From an uncultured Porphyromonas sp. (GTDB lineage Bacteria > Bacteroidota > Bacteroidia > Bacteroidales > Porphyromonadaceae): DNA of 64,000 nucleotides. The translations under genes were made by a program, and so were the position numbers. The stretch covers positions 140,878 to 204,877 of the forward strand of contig UQBE01000001.1 of NCBI GenBank assembly GCA_900539155.1, given 5' to 3'. The notes below the pieces were generated by a model. The model worked only from the letters and a program-made list of their open reading frames with translations, ran no database searches and was not told where the DNA came from. Of this stretch, positions 25,113 to 36,751 are shown piece by piece; within the stretch, counting starts at the first letter, position 1; every line of letters begins with the position of its first letter.

Positions 25113-27605
25113 ATGAAACAGATTCCCTGGCAGCGCATCTTGCTCATCTTTGGCTTCTTCCTCATCGTCGCCATTGGTTACTTTACTCCGGCACACTTTG
25201 AGGGGCGGATGCTCTTTCAAGCGGACGTAGCTGGCGTCTCGGGCAATGGTTCCGACGTACAGGCTAGCGACGAGACCTCTTACTGGACGAACTCGCTCTT
25301 TGGCGGTATGCCAATGTATCAGATCAGTCCCTCTTATCCCTCGACCAAGCCGCTGCAATACTTGCAAGATGTGCTGACGCTCCGCAAGCCGCTGAGCATA
25401 CTGGGCACCTATCCGTGGCTGATCTTTGCGCTGCTTGTGGGCTTCTACATCTTTATGCGTTCGCTCAAGGTGGACCCACTGCCCTCCGTGCTAGGAGCGG
25501 TCATGTGGGCCTTGTCGAGCTACTTCATCATCCTCATTCATGCGGGACACATCTGGAAGTTGACCGCACTCTGCTTCGTTCCTCCCACGATCGCTGGACT
25601 CATCTGGTGCTACCGTGGCGAGCGGCTCTGGGGGGGCGCGCTCTTTGCCTTCTTTATGGCGCTGCAGCTCTTGGCAAACCACGTCCAGATGACCTACTAC
25701 TTTGCGCTCTTGATGGCTATCCTAGTCATCACCTTCTTGGTGCAGGCCATTAGAGAGCGGCAGGTTGTGGACTTCCTCAAGTCTACCGGCGTGCTCATCT
25801 TGGCTGGTCTCCTAGCCATTGCGGTCAATGGGACCAACCTCTACCACACCTACCAGTACGCTCAGGAGACGATGCGTGGCGGTAGTGAACTAACAATCGC
25901 ACCGCCACATGCTCCCGAACAAACGGGTGCTGAGGTCAATAGTAAGGGACTCTCCAAAGAGTACATCACGCAGTGGAGCTACGGCATCGGCGAGACCTGG
26001 ACGCTCCTCGTACCAAATACTAAGGGCGGAGCAACCGATTACTTGTATAAGAAACACGCCGAGCAGCTCGCCAAGGCACCTTACCAGTTTCAGCAGTTTC
26101 TGGCACAGAGGAATGCTTACTGGGGTGACCAACCCTTTACCTCGGGACCTGTCTATGTAGGTGCTTTCGTCTGCATCCTCTTCATCATCGGCTGTGTCAT
26201 CGTCAAGGGGCCGATCAAGTGGGGACTGCTCATCGCTACGATTCTCTCGATACTGCTCGCATGGGGCAAGAACTTCATGCCGCTGACCAACCTCTTCATC
26301 GACTGGATGCCTATGTACGACAAGTTCCGTGCGGTCTCCTCGATCCTGGTCATCGCCGAGCTAACGATCCCCACGCTAGCCGTGCTGGCGCTCGTGCAAC
26401 TCATCAAGGAGCCACTACTCCTACGCAACAAGAGCGTCTGGATAGCAGGCGGGGTGCCTGTGTTGCTGTTACTCCTCTTTGCTCTGCTGCCCGATCTCTT
26501 CTTCAGCTTCCTCTCTCAGCAGGAGAAGGGCATGTTTGCTGAGCTAGCCACACAAGATCCTCGCTACTTGATGCTACAAGATCAGCTAGAAACGATGCGT
26601 ATGAGCATCTTCCGGGCGGACGTGTGGCGCAGCTTGCTCTTTATTGTGCTGAGTGCGGTGCCGCTATGGCTCTTTGCTAAGGGCTATCTCAAGGCGCAGT
26701 GGCTCTGCTGTATCCTCGTCGGGCTGACGCTCATAGACCTGTGGCAGGTGGACAAGCGTTACCTATCTGATGACGACTTCATCGCCTCGCGTCTCGTGCA
26801 GCAACAGGCGGCTCCTATGACGGAGGCGGATCGAGCAATACTTCAGGACAAGAGCCTGGGCTATCGCGTCTTCAACCAGACGGTCAATAGCTTTAACGAT
26901 GCCACTACCTCTCGCTGGCATCACAGCGTGGGCGGTTACCACGCTGCCAAGTTGCAACGCTATCAAGACCTAATCACCTATCAGCTCTCTACGGGCAATA
27001 TGCAGGTTTACAACATGCTCAATACGAAGTACTTCATCAAGCCCAACCCAGAGACCCGAGCTCCGATGGCGGAGACTAATCTAGATGCCTTCGGAGCAGC
27101 GTGGTTTGTCGATAGTCTTCGCTGGGTCGCTAATGCCAATGAGGAGATGGAGGCACTCTCCACGGCAGACCTGCGTCACGTCGGTGTCGTCGACCTCCGC
27201 TTTGGCGAGGAACTACCGCAGCCTCTGATGCTACCCGACAGCACGGCTCAGCGTAGCATCACCGTCACCAAGTACACGCCACGACAGGTGGTCTACGACG
27301 TATCGACCGAGGTGCCTGGCGTAGCAATCCTCTCTGACATCTACTATCCGCACGGCTGGCACGCCACCATCGATGGCAAGGAGATACCGATAGCGCGAGC
27401 TAACTACGTGCTTCGTGCCGTCTCGCTGCCCGCTGGCAACTACCAGCTCGCACTTACCTTTGCGCCACGCTCCATAACCGTGACCGAGAGCATAGCTTTT
27501 ACGGCTTTGGCCCTAATCCTCCTTGCACTCATCGGCTCTATCGTGTGGCGCATCAGACTATGGAGCAAAGAGAAGAAAGCCTCCACAGAATCACAAACGA
27601 ACTAA
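25113..27605 (+). CDS. YfhO-family polytopic membrane protein
   Basis: This 830-residue protein has an N-terminal helix (about residues 8-28), about ten further membrane segments up to residue 560 and one near the C terminus (about 793-812), with a soluble region of about 230 residues between. The layout and the C-terminal VPGVAILSDIYYPHGWHATIDGKEIPIARANYVLRAVSLPAG match the YfhO family, which resembles GT-C glycosyltransferases. YfhO proteins have been tied to lipoteichoic-acid glycosylation in Firmicutes; the role in Bacteroidota is unknown. The ATG at 25113 (after the upstream gene's stop) is preferred over a frame that begins inside the glycosyltransferase gene. Confidence 0.88.
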   Translation: MKQIPWQRILLIFGFFLIVAIGYFTPAHFEGRMLFQADVAGVSGNGSDVQASDETSYWTNSLFGGMPMYQISPSYPSTKPLQYLQDVLTLRKPLSILGTYPWLIFALLVGFYIFMRSLKVDPLPSVLGAVMWALSSYFIILIHAGHIWKLTALCFVPPTIAGLIWCYRGERLWGGALFAFFMALQLLANHVQMTYYFALLMAILVITFLVQAIRERQVVDFLKSTGVLILAGLLAIAVNGTNLYHTYQYAQETMRGGSELTIAPPHAPEQTGAEVNSKGLSKEYITQWSYGIGETWTLLVPNTKGGATDYLYKKHAEQLAKAPYQFQQFLAQRNAYWGDQPFTSGPVYVGAFVCILFIIGCVIVKGPIKWGLLIATILSILLAWGKNFMPLTNLFIDWMPMYDKFRAVSSILVIAELTIPTLAVLALVQLIKEPLLLRNKSVWIAGGVPVLLLLLFALLPDLFFSFLSQQEKGMFAELATQDPRYLMLQDQLETMRMSIFRADVWRSLLFIVLSAVPLWLFAKGYLKAQWLCCILVGLTLIDLWQVDKRYLSDDDFIASRLVQQQAAPMTEADRAILQDKSLGYRVFNQTVNSFNDATTSRWHHSVGGYHAAKLQRYQDLITYQLSTGNMQVYNMLNTKYFIKPNPETRAPMAETNLDAFGAAWFVDSLRWVANANEEMEALSTADLRHVGVVDLRFGEELPQPLMLPDSTAQRSITVTKYTPRQVVYDVSTEVPGVAILSDIYYPHGWHATIDGKEIPIARANYVLRAVSLPAGNYQLALTFAPRSITVTESIAFTALALILLALIGSIVWRIRLWSKEKKASTESQTN

Positions 27606-27629
27606 TTACCTTTACATATAGATCCAACT

Positions 27630-29318
27630 ATGACTTATCGAAACTTACTAAAGATCACCACCGCTCTACTACTAGCGGTCTTGGTCTCTTCGTGTGCTTG
27701 CAGGCTCAAGCCTCTCAATGGCTCTGCAGCTCAGGTAGACCCCAACCCCCTGACACTGGTGGGTACGCAGATCCCTGGGCAGGTCCGCCTGACGCTACCT
27801 GCTAAGTGGTGCCACAAGCGTGCTATCGTCAACATCACCCCCCAGCTGCGCTACGCTGGTACTAGCGTGACCGGTCAGACTGTCACCATACAGGGCGAGA
27901 ACGTCCGTGACAACTACCAGACTATCTCTTACGAGCGTGGTGGTAGCGTCATCGTACCTTTTGCTTTTGAGTACAAGCCTGGTATGGAGCAGAGCGACCT
28001 TTACCTCACCTTTACCGCTACGGTCAAGGGCAAACAGGTCAACCTCCCCGCTATCAAGGTGGCTCGTGGTACCATCATGACTGCTGGTCTAGCTAGCATT
28101 AGCGATGTCACGCCAGCTCTGGCTCGTGACGCTTTCCAGAGAGTCATCAAGGAGCAGTACACCGCCGACCTCAAGTTCCTCATCAACCGTGCTGAGGTAC
28201 GTGCTGCTGAGCTCAACAAGCGTGAGGTCAAGGACTGGCAAGATGTCGTCGACAACGCTTATCAGGTACCCAACCAGGAGGTAGACATCGAGATCCAGGC
28301 CTACGCCTCTCCCGATGGTGCTCAGGACCTTAACGAGCGTCTCTCGGCAGAGCGTGAGCGCAACACCTCTCGTGTCGTAGCGCGTCAGCTGGGCAATAAG
28401 AAGATTGAGGTCAACGCACACTACACCGCTGAGGACTGGGACGGCTTCCAGAAGCTTCTTGAGGCGAGCAACATACAGGACAAGGAGCTAGTCCTACGCG
28501 TCCTCTCTATGTATCCCGACCCCGAGGATCGCGAGCGTGAGATACGCAACCTCTCGCACGTCTTCACACAGCTTGCTGACGAGATTCTCCCCGAGCTACG
28601 CCGCTCACGTCTCAATGCGAACGTCCGCATCATTGGCAAGAGCGATGACGAGCTCAAGATGTTTATGGCACAGCGCCCAGGACGCCTCACCATCGAGGAG
28701 ATCCTCTACACCGCTACGCTCTATGACAATGCCAGGGAGCAGATGAACGCTTACCAGCAGGCTACGCAGCTCTATCCCAACGACTACCGTGCGTACAACA
28801 ACATCGGTACGCTCTACCTCGCTCAGGGCAACTACGAGCAGGCTGCAAACTACTTCGCAAAGGCTCAGAAGATCCAGCCCAACGCTGCTTCTAATATGAA
28901 CGAAGCACTCCTCGCTCTCGACCGTGGCGACCTAGCAGCAGCTCAGCGCCTCATGGGTAGTGCCGTAGAGGTCCCCGAGGCTGGTCAGGGCATCGGACTC
29001 CTCCAGATGCACGAGGGCAAGTATGCCGACGCTATCCGCTCCTTTGGCAATACGCCATCGAACACGCTAGCCATCGCTCAGATTATGCAGGGGCAGTACG
29101 CAGATGCTACGCGCACCCTCGCTGCTGTCGCACAGCCCAATGGCGAGACCGCTTACCTCAAGGCAGTCGTCGCAGCTCGTACCAACGATCTGCAAGGACT
29201 CATCAGCAACCTTCGCTCAGCTATCGCACAGGATAGCAGCTACGCACTACGTGCACGGCGTGACCTCGAGTTTGCAGCCTTCAGCCAGACACCTGAGTTC
29301 GTCGCTCTGGTCAAGTAA
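27630..29318 (+). CDS. Lipoprotein with OmpA-like segment and TPR repeats
   Basis: The 562-residue protein has a leader ending in a lipobox VSSC (Cys22). Residues 30-170 form a beta-rich domain with no name I recognise. Residues about 215-260 (VDIEIQAYASPDGAQDLNERLSAERERNTSRVV) resemble the OmpA C-terminal peptidoglycan-binding motif. Residues about 370-430 contain TPRs (YRAYNNIGTLYLAQGNYEQAANYFAKAQKIQPN), with degenerate units continuing to about 530. It is probably anchored in the outer membrane facing the periplasm. It resembles P. gingivalis TPR surface antigens in layout. A hairpin follows the stop codon. Confidence 0.82.
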   Translation: MTYRNLLKITTALLLAVLVSSCACRLKPLNGSAAQVDPNPLTLVGTQIPGQVRLTLPAKWCHKRAIVNITPQLRYAGTSVTGQTVTIQGENVRDNYQTISYERGGSVIVPFAFEYKPGMEQSDLYLTFTATVKGKQVNLPAIKVARGTIMTAGLASISDVTPALARDAFQRVIKEQYTADLKFLINRAEVRAAELNKREVKDWQDVVDNAYQVPNQEVDIEIQAYASPDGAQDLNERLSAERERNTSRVVARQLGNKKIEVNAHYTAEDWDGFQKLLEASNIQDKELVLRVLSMYPDPEDREREIRNLSHVFTQLADEILPELRRSRLNANVRIIGKSDDELKMFMAQRPGRLTIEEILYTATLYDNAREQMNAYQQATQLYPNDYRAYNNIGTLYLAQGNYEQAANYFAKAQKIQPNAASNMNEALLALDRGDLAAAQRLMGSAVEVPEAGQGIGLLQMHEGKYADAIRSFGNTPSNTLAIAQIMQGQYADATRTLAAVAQPNGETAYLKAVVAARTNDLQGLISNLRSAIAQDSSYALRARRDLEFAAFSQTPEFVALVK

Positions 29319-29357
29319 CCCAACAGCTGTGACGTAACAGAGCGTCACCCTCAACAG

Positions 29358-29399
29358 ACGAGAGGAGCTACCCGCCTAGACGGATAGCTCCTCTCTCGT
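29358..29399 (+). terminator. Terminator after the OmpA/TPR lipoprotein
   Basis: ACGAGAGGAGCTACCCG pairs with CGGATAGCTCCTCTCTCGT with one small bulge and one mismatch; it closes the cysS-to-lipoprotein stretch. Confidence 0.75.
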
Positions 29400-29484
29400 T
29401 GTGCGTAGCGCTTTTCAAGCAGCCCATTGCTCCTCATTCTGTGGAGTTGTGCCCAGACAATGCTCTAAAGAGCTACAAAAGTCG

Positions 29485-29492
29485 TAGCTTTG
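29485..29492 (+). promoter_or_regulatory. Predicted -7 box for maeB
   Basis: TAGCTTTG matches TAnnTTTG, 74 nt before the maeB ATG. Confidence 0.5.
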
Positions 29493-29566
29493 CAGTCAGT
29501 TACCATCGAGGAGTGACCCTCCCCTGTGGAACGAAAGATACGTAACTAAGAATACAAGATAGTACT

Positions 29567-31843
<2,277 letters not shown>

Positions 31844-31864
31844 TCCGTCGCGCCATACGACAAT

Positions 31865-31899
31865 AAGAGGGAGATTCACCACTGGTGGGTCTCCCTCTT
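31865..31899 (+). terminator. Terminator of maeB
   Basis: AAGAGGGAGA and TCTCCCTCTT pair around an inner CACC/GGTG stem, 22 nt after the stop codon. Confidence 0.8.
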
Positions 31900-31965
31900 C
31901 AGTTTCCTACGTGAGAAACTCCAGTTTCCTACGGATGAAACTCCAGTGCCGTACGGGTGGCTCAG
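31900..31965 (+). repeat. Three 22-bp repeats after maeB
   Basis: Units start at 31900, 31922 and 31944. The first two are nearly identical (CAGTTTCCTACG, then GAAACTC at the end), the third is diverged. Each of the first two is itself an inverted repeat (AGTTTC/GAAACT). Confidence 0.8.
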
Positions 31966-31989
31966 AGGAGCTGCTGGAGCAGGGCTGAT

Positions 31990-32382
31990 GCATTATAATT
32001 GCTCTGGCGGGAGCTACGCATAGCGACAAGCGGAGACTGTTGACTCTTGCAACAGTCTCATAATGTGTCACCCCCGCCCTCTAATTTCTAACCTCTAATT
32101 AACGGGAAGTTCGTCCGATTCCCTCCTTTCTCGAATATCCACGTGGGAAATCTCAAATCTCCACGTGGATATTTTTTATTTTCCACGTGGGCGTGATTCA
32201 TTTCCTCCGAAGTTTCATTTGATTCCTCCGAAGAATTTTTTCTTCCCCACGTGGAAAATAAAAATTCTCCACCTGGATATTTCGAAATATCCACGTGGAA
32301 ATCCGTTTTCCTTGACACAGCACCGTGTCGATTGTAGTCGGCTATAAATTATTGTGAGACTGTTGACTTTTACAACAGTCTC
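31990..32382 (-). repeat. Composite intergenic repeat, copy C
   Basis: Read on the minus strand: 27-bp hairpin (32356-32382), lead-in, CCACGTGG core, about three heptamers, second 27-bp hairpin (32033-32059) and a tail with GTCGCTATGCGTAGCTCC and GCATCAGCCCTGC (to about 31981). Compared with copy D the hairpin and tail are in the opposite order and the AT-rich stretch is missing, so the modules are shuffled. With the maeB terminator and the 22-bp repeats this accounts for the 610-nt gap 31844-32453; no gene is seen. Confidence 0.8.
32139..32298 (-). repeat. 22-bp-phased CCACGTGG core, copy C
   Basis: Palindromes at 32139, 32161, 32183, 32247, 32269 and 32291 keep the 22-22-64-22-22 spacing. 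The unit at 32269 has changed to CCACCTGG. Confidence 0.9.
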
Positions 32383-32437
32383 AAAAAGAGACTGCTACAC
32401 TGCGGTGATGGAGTCCATCGCAATGTAGCAGCCTCTT
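32383..32437 (-). terminator. Terminator of the C10 protease gene
   Basis: A long imperfect stem (GAGACTGCTACA...TCCATC with GATGGA...TGTAGCAGCCTC) is followed on the minus strand by five T, and abuts the 27-bp hairpin of copy C. Confidence 0.85.
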
Positions 32438-32453
32438 AGTAGCTATTTATCGT

Positions 32454-35400
32454 CTATTGCTTGACGACTAAACGCTTTTGCCACCCCTCACCTACGAGGA
32501 GGTAGACACCATCGCTCAGAGCGGTTAGGTCAATTCGCAGAGTCCCTTGTTGGTCTGTCTGACCCGTGTACAGTTGCTTGCCATCCATACTATAGAGCGA
32601 GACCTGGCTAGCGGGTTGCAAGCCCTCGATTAGGACAAACGTCTGTGCAGGATTCGGATAGATACGGACGGCGTGCCCACCGATTGTCTCCACACTCGTA
32701 TGGTCAACGAAGGTCGCCTGCACTTCGGTAGTCTCCTTGACGGTGAACTTCTTAGAGCTTAGGATATCTTCGCCATTGGCTGTCAGAGCGGTCAGCTCGC
32801 ACTGTGCATTTTTGCCCGTAGCCTGGACCGTCAGAGTCGTACCGTACGGCACTGCCTCGAGGTCCACAGGCTCCACGATGGAAATTGTCCCATGTTCATT
32901 GTATGTAAGTGTCACTGCGTAAGTCTTCTTCGTAAAGGTCGCCTTGATTAAAACATCTGCCGTGCCGACGGTACACTCGAAGGTCGTCTGACCCGTATAG
33001 GGAGTGAACTCTATCTCTTCCTTGCCAATGAGCCACTTGTCTATCTGGTACCCCTCAGCAGGCTGAGCTGTGATGACGATCTTGTCGCCTTCATGAGCTA
33101 GGCTTCCAGAGGTAAAGGGCTCCCCATTTCTAGTAGCTGTGAGCTTGTTTTCGCCTTCGTCTTCCGTCGAGAATGTCACGGTATAGCTCTTCTTCGCAAA
33201 GGTTGCCTTGATTAAAACATCTGCCGTGCCGACGGTACACTCGAAGGTCGTCTGACCCGTATAGGGAGTGAACTCTATCTCTTCCTTGCCGATGAGCCAC
33301 TTGTCTATCTGGTACCCCTTAGCCGGCTGAGCTGTGATGACGATCTCGTCGCCTTCATAAGCGGGGCTTCCCGAGGTAAAGGGCTCCCCATTTCTAGTAG
33401 CTGTGAGCTTGCCTTCGCCTTCTGGCGTGAATGTCACGGTATAGCTCTTCTTCGTAAAGGTTGCCTTGATCTCGGTGTTTTCCCTGACGTTCAGCTTCTT
33501 TGTAGAGAGGATGTCTTCGCCGTTGGCCGTTAGAGCAGTCAGCTCGTAACCCCTCTTGGGGCTGTCTGTGATGGTCAGTTCAGTGCCTTCCAGCACGGCA
33601 TTAAGGTCGTCTGCGCCAGTGGCTGAGATGGTACCGTTGTCGCCCTGAGTCAGCGTTACGGCAAAGGTCTTTGTTGGATCCTCGCCATCGTAGCGGTATA
33701 GTTTCAGCTCTCGGTTTTCCACTGTTGCCAAACCTACTCCCCAATTCTTAGCCCTAGCTATGGCGACATCGCTTTTCAGACACACATTGCCGTCTGACCC
33801 CAAAGAACCGTCTGAGTAGACAATGAAGGTGCCACTCTCCAGCCCTGTGCGATCAGGCAAGCTGTTGACTAGTTGTAGCATTGACTTCCCTTTGATCTCG
33901 TTGGCAGGGCAGAAAAGAAATCTTAAAGAGCTGCACTGGGAAACATCTATATCAGTCAATAGCTGCGTAGAACAATCCAATACTGTGATATCTCCACGCA
34001 GAGTCACCTGCTGACTGGTGAGTGTGTAGTTTACATAATCTTCTGGTCTAGGAGTGCCCTCTGCTCCCTCGATAGAGACATCTCCATCTGTAAGGTAAGC
34101 AAGCCTGATGGTCTCTCCGACTGATTTCGCCGTGGTCATCGTGATGACGCCATTGCCAACGATGTGGTCTTTCGTACAGGTGACTGCGAGTGAGCCCTGC
34201 TCGAGCATAGGGATGCGACTAACTATATATCCCTCATTATTTACCTCAACAAATGTCGCTGTGAGCGTAATCTTATCGCCTTCCTTAGCATTGACCTTCT
34301 GAAGCTCGCTATTTAGATTAGGTGTAAAGGATACTTCCTCTCCCGCTGGGATGGAAGTTGTTTGTGTCCACTCTGAGGAAGCCTTGTTGTCGTCCTTGCT
34401 GAGCTCCCAACGATAGAAGATGCGACCTTGCAAAGAAGCCGTTGTCGTCCCAACATTGCGTATGCGCATCTGCGAGAGGGCTCCAGTCGATAGGTTGGCC
34501 GTGACGGGCTGATCCGATGAGAGGACGTAAGCCGTGCGTACATCGGTCGCTGGCTGGATGGACACCGTATTAGACCAAATGGAGGTGAAGCGCTCTCCCT
34601 CGAAATAGCCCACCAGTAGCTCTACATCTCCTGAACCATAAGGGAAGCGCTCTATGTCAAAGGTCACACGTTCCTGACCTCCAGCCTCAATGGCTGGAAG
34701 GAGATTGAGGATCGGTTGAAACTGATTTTCGCCCGCCTTTCTTGCAAAGAGGTATAACTGATCAAAGTACTCGACGCGTCCTCTATTTCGCAGCTGGAGG
34801 GAGACTTGGCTCTTCTCATAGCCTACGATATTGCTCTGAGCAGATCCAGCGACGAGCTCTAGCTTAGGTTGATTAGCACTAGCATCTTCAGTAGCTGTAT
34901 AGGAGCCATCGCCCTCTCGTGAGATGGTAAAGGTGCGACGATACTGATCCTTAGCACGCTCATGCTGTCCACACGGTCTCCACGAAGCAGTACCGGCTGC
35001 GTCTTTAGCTCGATAGGCGAGGAAGAAGTCCCACGTTCCCTCGCTTATATAGCCACTGAGTTGGAGCTTTTGAGATTTAATAGTGTAAGATTGATAGAGG
35101 CTCTCTATATGAGCGTTGCGTGCGTACTGATCTAGGTAAGTCGTATCGGTAGAGCCTAGGCGTGTGACACCATAGGTAATGAGGTCATCGTATGGGGTCG
35201 CATCGTCTACGAGAGCTACTTCGTAGTCTGCAGTGGCGTCTAGTGTGCCTTTGTCAAAGAGCATACTGAAGCGCCAAGTGGTGACTACGGAAGACTCCCT
35301 TCGCTGAGAGGTCCCTGTACCATCAGGCATAATCCCGATGACCGCTCCCTGCCCTAGGCTATAGCCACCACCGGCACCACCACCGATGCCTAGGTCAGAA

Positions 35401-36515
35401 GGGACCAGGTAGTTGAGGTTGAAGTAGCCATCGCTCATACCACCCCAGCCCCAGTTGATGTGAAATAGTCCATTCGCATCATACCCATCACAGACAAATG
35501 CGTGACCACCACGACCATAGCCACTATAGACAATAGGGCGAGCGGCAATCAACTCATTACGTAGTAGCTGCTCCCAGGTAGCCTGCGTATAGTTCGCACG
35601 ACTCTTGTAGCTCACGCGCTTGTCGTAGCGAAAGTGCTCGCGTAAAGCATTAGCTACGAGTTGCGTATAGGTACCACTGCCACGAGGTGCGTACATCATC
35701 TCCACAGCAACGCCCGCATGGTAAGCAAGCGTCGAGAGCGCTTTGGTCTCATCTTCGGTGGCTTGCGATGGATCGTCATACCGCTCTGGCATATTCGCCC
35801 AGTCATACGTAGTAGCCCCGTAGTCTACACTATGCTGACGACGACTTTCTTTTTCCGTATAGGAGAAGGTTCCCTCACCTTGTTTGGGCCACTGATAGTA
35901 GCGCATCACCTGCGTATAGGCTGTTGCAACGCAACCTACGGGTGTATGCTCACCATCTACGACGGGTGTCTGATTATCCCACGGAGCACTCTGATTCCAC
36001 TGTATGTCTCCCAGTAGAGGAGCAATCTGTGTCGGCTCGGAGGCTCTGGGGCGTGTCGGCTGTAATGCCTGATGGTAGCTGATACTAGAAGCTAGTTCAT
36101 CGATACGCTCTTGGCATGCCTTGAGAAAAGCAGCTAGTTGCTCGGGCATATCCTCTACGACGAATCGCCCCATAGTGGCGTATCCTATATAAGGGGTCAG
36201 CTCGTCATCGCCAGCGATGATGACGAAGCCCTCATTGCTCCCTCTATTGTATATGTAGTAGTAGCGAGCCTCCTCGCCAGTGAGCGAGCGTAGCTGCAAG
36301 CCACTAGCCTCTCGTACGGGTGCTGAGACGAGCTGTAGCCCCTGCTGTGATATGGGGCGAGACATGGTGGTGCGAGTCGACTGGAGGAAAAACTGCTCGG
36401 CGAGGTGTCGAGCCTGACGCTCACTTAGGGGGCGTGCGAATAGAGTGCCTACGCTACAAAGCAGTAAGAGGGTGAGGACGAGCAATTGTCGCCATCGGGT
36501 CAAGAGACGAGTCAT
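32454..36515 (-). CDS. Secreted C10 (streptopain/PrtT-like) cysteine protease with T9SS sorting domain
   Basis: The 1353-residue precursor has a signal peptide (cleavage near residue 27), a Spi/SpeB-type propeptide (about 28-160) and a C10 peptidase domain with the catalytic Cys195 in PVGCVATAYTQVMRYY and His338 in GRGGHAFVCDGYD, followed by NWGWGG. Then come Ig-like regions (about 400-760), a short leucine-rich stretch (about 820-900), divergent InlB/Listeria-Bacteroides-type repeats and a C-terminal type IX sorting domain (YPNPAQTFVLIEG...GVYLLVGEGWQKRLVVKQ). Two 88-residue repeats are nearly identical, showing recent tandem duplication (DNA about 32928-33455). It resembles PrtT of P. gingivalis and interpain of Prevotella, and should be surface-attached or released. 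It has its own -7 box and terminator. Confidence 0.92.
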   Translation of the reverse strand: MTRLLTRWRQLLVLTLLLLCSVGTLFARPLSERQARHLAEQFFLQSTRTTMSRPISQQGLQLVSAPVREASGLQLRSLTGEEARYYYIYNRGSNEGFVIIAGDDELTPYIGYATMGRFVVEDMPEQLAAFLKACQERIDELASSISYHQALQPTRPRASEPTQIAPLLGDIQWNQSAPWDNQTPVVDGEHTPVGCVATAYTQVMRYYQWPKQGEGTFSYTEKESRRQHSVDYGATTYDWANMPERYDDPSQATEDETKALSTLAYHAGVAVEMMYAPRGSGTYTQLVANALREHFRYDKRVSYKSRANYTQATWEQLLRNELIAARPIVYSGYGRGGHAFVCDGYDANGLFHINWGWGGMSDGYFNLNYLVPSDLGIGGGAGGGYSLGQGAVIGIMPDGTGTSQRRESSVVTTWRFSMLFDKGTLDATADYEVALVDDATPYDDLITYGVTRLGSTDTTYLDQYARNAHIESLYQSYTIKSQKLQLSGYISEGTWDFFLAYRAKDAAGTASWRPCGQHERAKDQYRRTFTISREGDGSYTATEDASANQPKLELVAGSAQSNIVGYEKSQVSLQLRNRGRVEYFDQLYLFARKAGENQFQPILNLLPAIEAGGQERVTFDIERFPYGSGDVELLVGYFEGERFTSIWSNTVSIQPATDVRTAYVLSSDQPVTANLSTGALSQMRIRNVGTTTASLQGRIFYRWELSKDDNKASSEWTQTTSIPAGEEVSFTPNLNSELQKVNAKEGDKITLTATFVEVNNEGYIVSRIPMLEQGSLAVTCTKDHIVGNGVITMTTAKSVGETIRLAYLTDGDVSIEGAEGTPRPEDYVNYTLTSQQVTLRGDITVLDCSTQLLTDIDVSQCSSLRFLFCPANEIKGKSMLQLVNSLPDRTGLESGTFIVYSDGSLGSDGNVCLKSDVAIARAKNWGVGLATVENRELKLYRYDGEDPTKTFAVTLTQGDNGTISATGADDLNAVLEGTELTITDSPKRGYELTALTANGEDILSTKKLNVRENTEIKATFTKKSYTVTFTPEGEGKLTATRNGEPFTSGSPAYEGDEIVITAQPAKGYQIDKWLIGKEEIEFTPYTGQTTFECTVGTADVLIKATFAKKSYTVTFSTEDEGENKLTATRNGEPFTSGSLAHEGDKIVITAQPAEGYQIDKWLIGKEEIEFTPYTGQTTFECTVGTADVLIKATFTKKTYAVTLTYNEHGTISIVEPVDLEAVPYGTTLTVQATGKNAQCELTALTANGEDILSSKKFTVKETTEVQATFVDHTSVETIGGHAVRIYPNPAQTFVLIEGLQPASQVSLYSMDGKQLYTGQTDQQGTLRIDLTALSDGVYLLVGEGWQKRLVVKQ
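32928..33455 (-). repeat. 264-bp tandem duplication inside the C10 protease gene
   Basis: Two copies offset by 264 bp (88 codons), starting near 32928 and 33192, are nearly identical; both encode KKSYTVTF...ATRNGEPFTSG...GYQIDKWLIGKEEIEFTPYTG-type repeats. Confidence 0.88.
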
Positions 36516-36548
36516 AAGTCTTGTACAGGTTTAAGAAATATTTCGATG

Positions 36549-36556
36549 CAAATTTA
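36549..36556 (-). promoter_or_regulatory. Predicted -7 box for the C10 protease
   Basis: Minus-strand TAAATTTG matches TAnnTTTG, 34 nt before the ATG. Confidence 0.55.
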
Positions 36557-36648
36557 CGACTTTAAGTAGGTACGAGCCAAGACTTTCTGCTGGTACTCCC
36601 TTCTCAAGAAAACTTCATTTTCTAAAAGAGTGGGGGAGGATGACAAAG

Positions 36649-36691
36649 AGAGGAGACTTAACCGCATTTAATTAGCGATTAAGTCTCCTCT
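36649..36691 (-). terminator. Terminator of the YggS gene
   Basis: AGAGGAGACTTAA pairs with TTAAGTCTCCTCT, with inner GC/GC pairing, 60 nt after the yggS-like stop codon. Confidence 0.82.
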
Positions 36692-36751
36692 GCGTGGGGA
36701 TTGTGTCTGACTTCCGTCAGGGGGCGATGAGTGAGTGTGTGTGGGGCTGGG

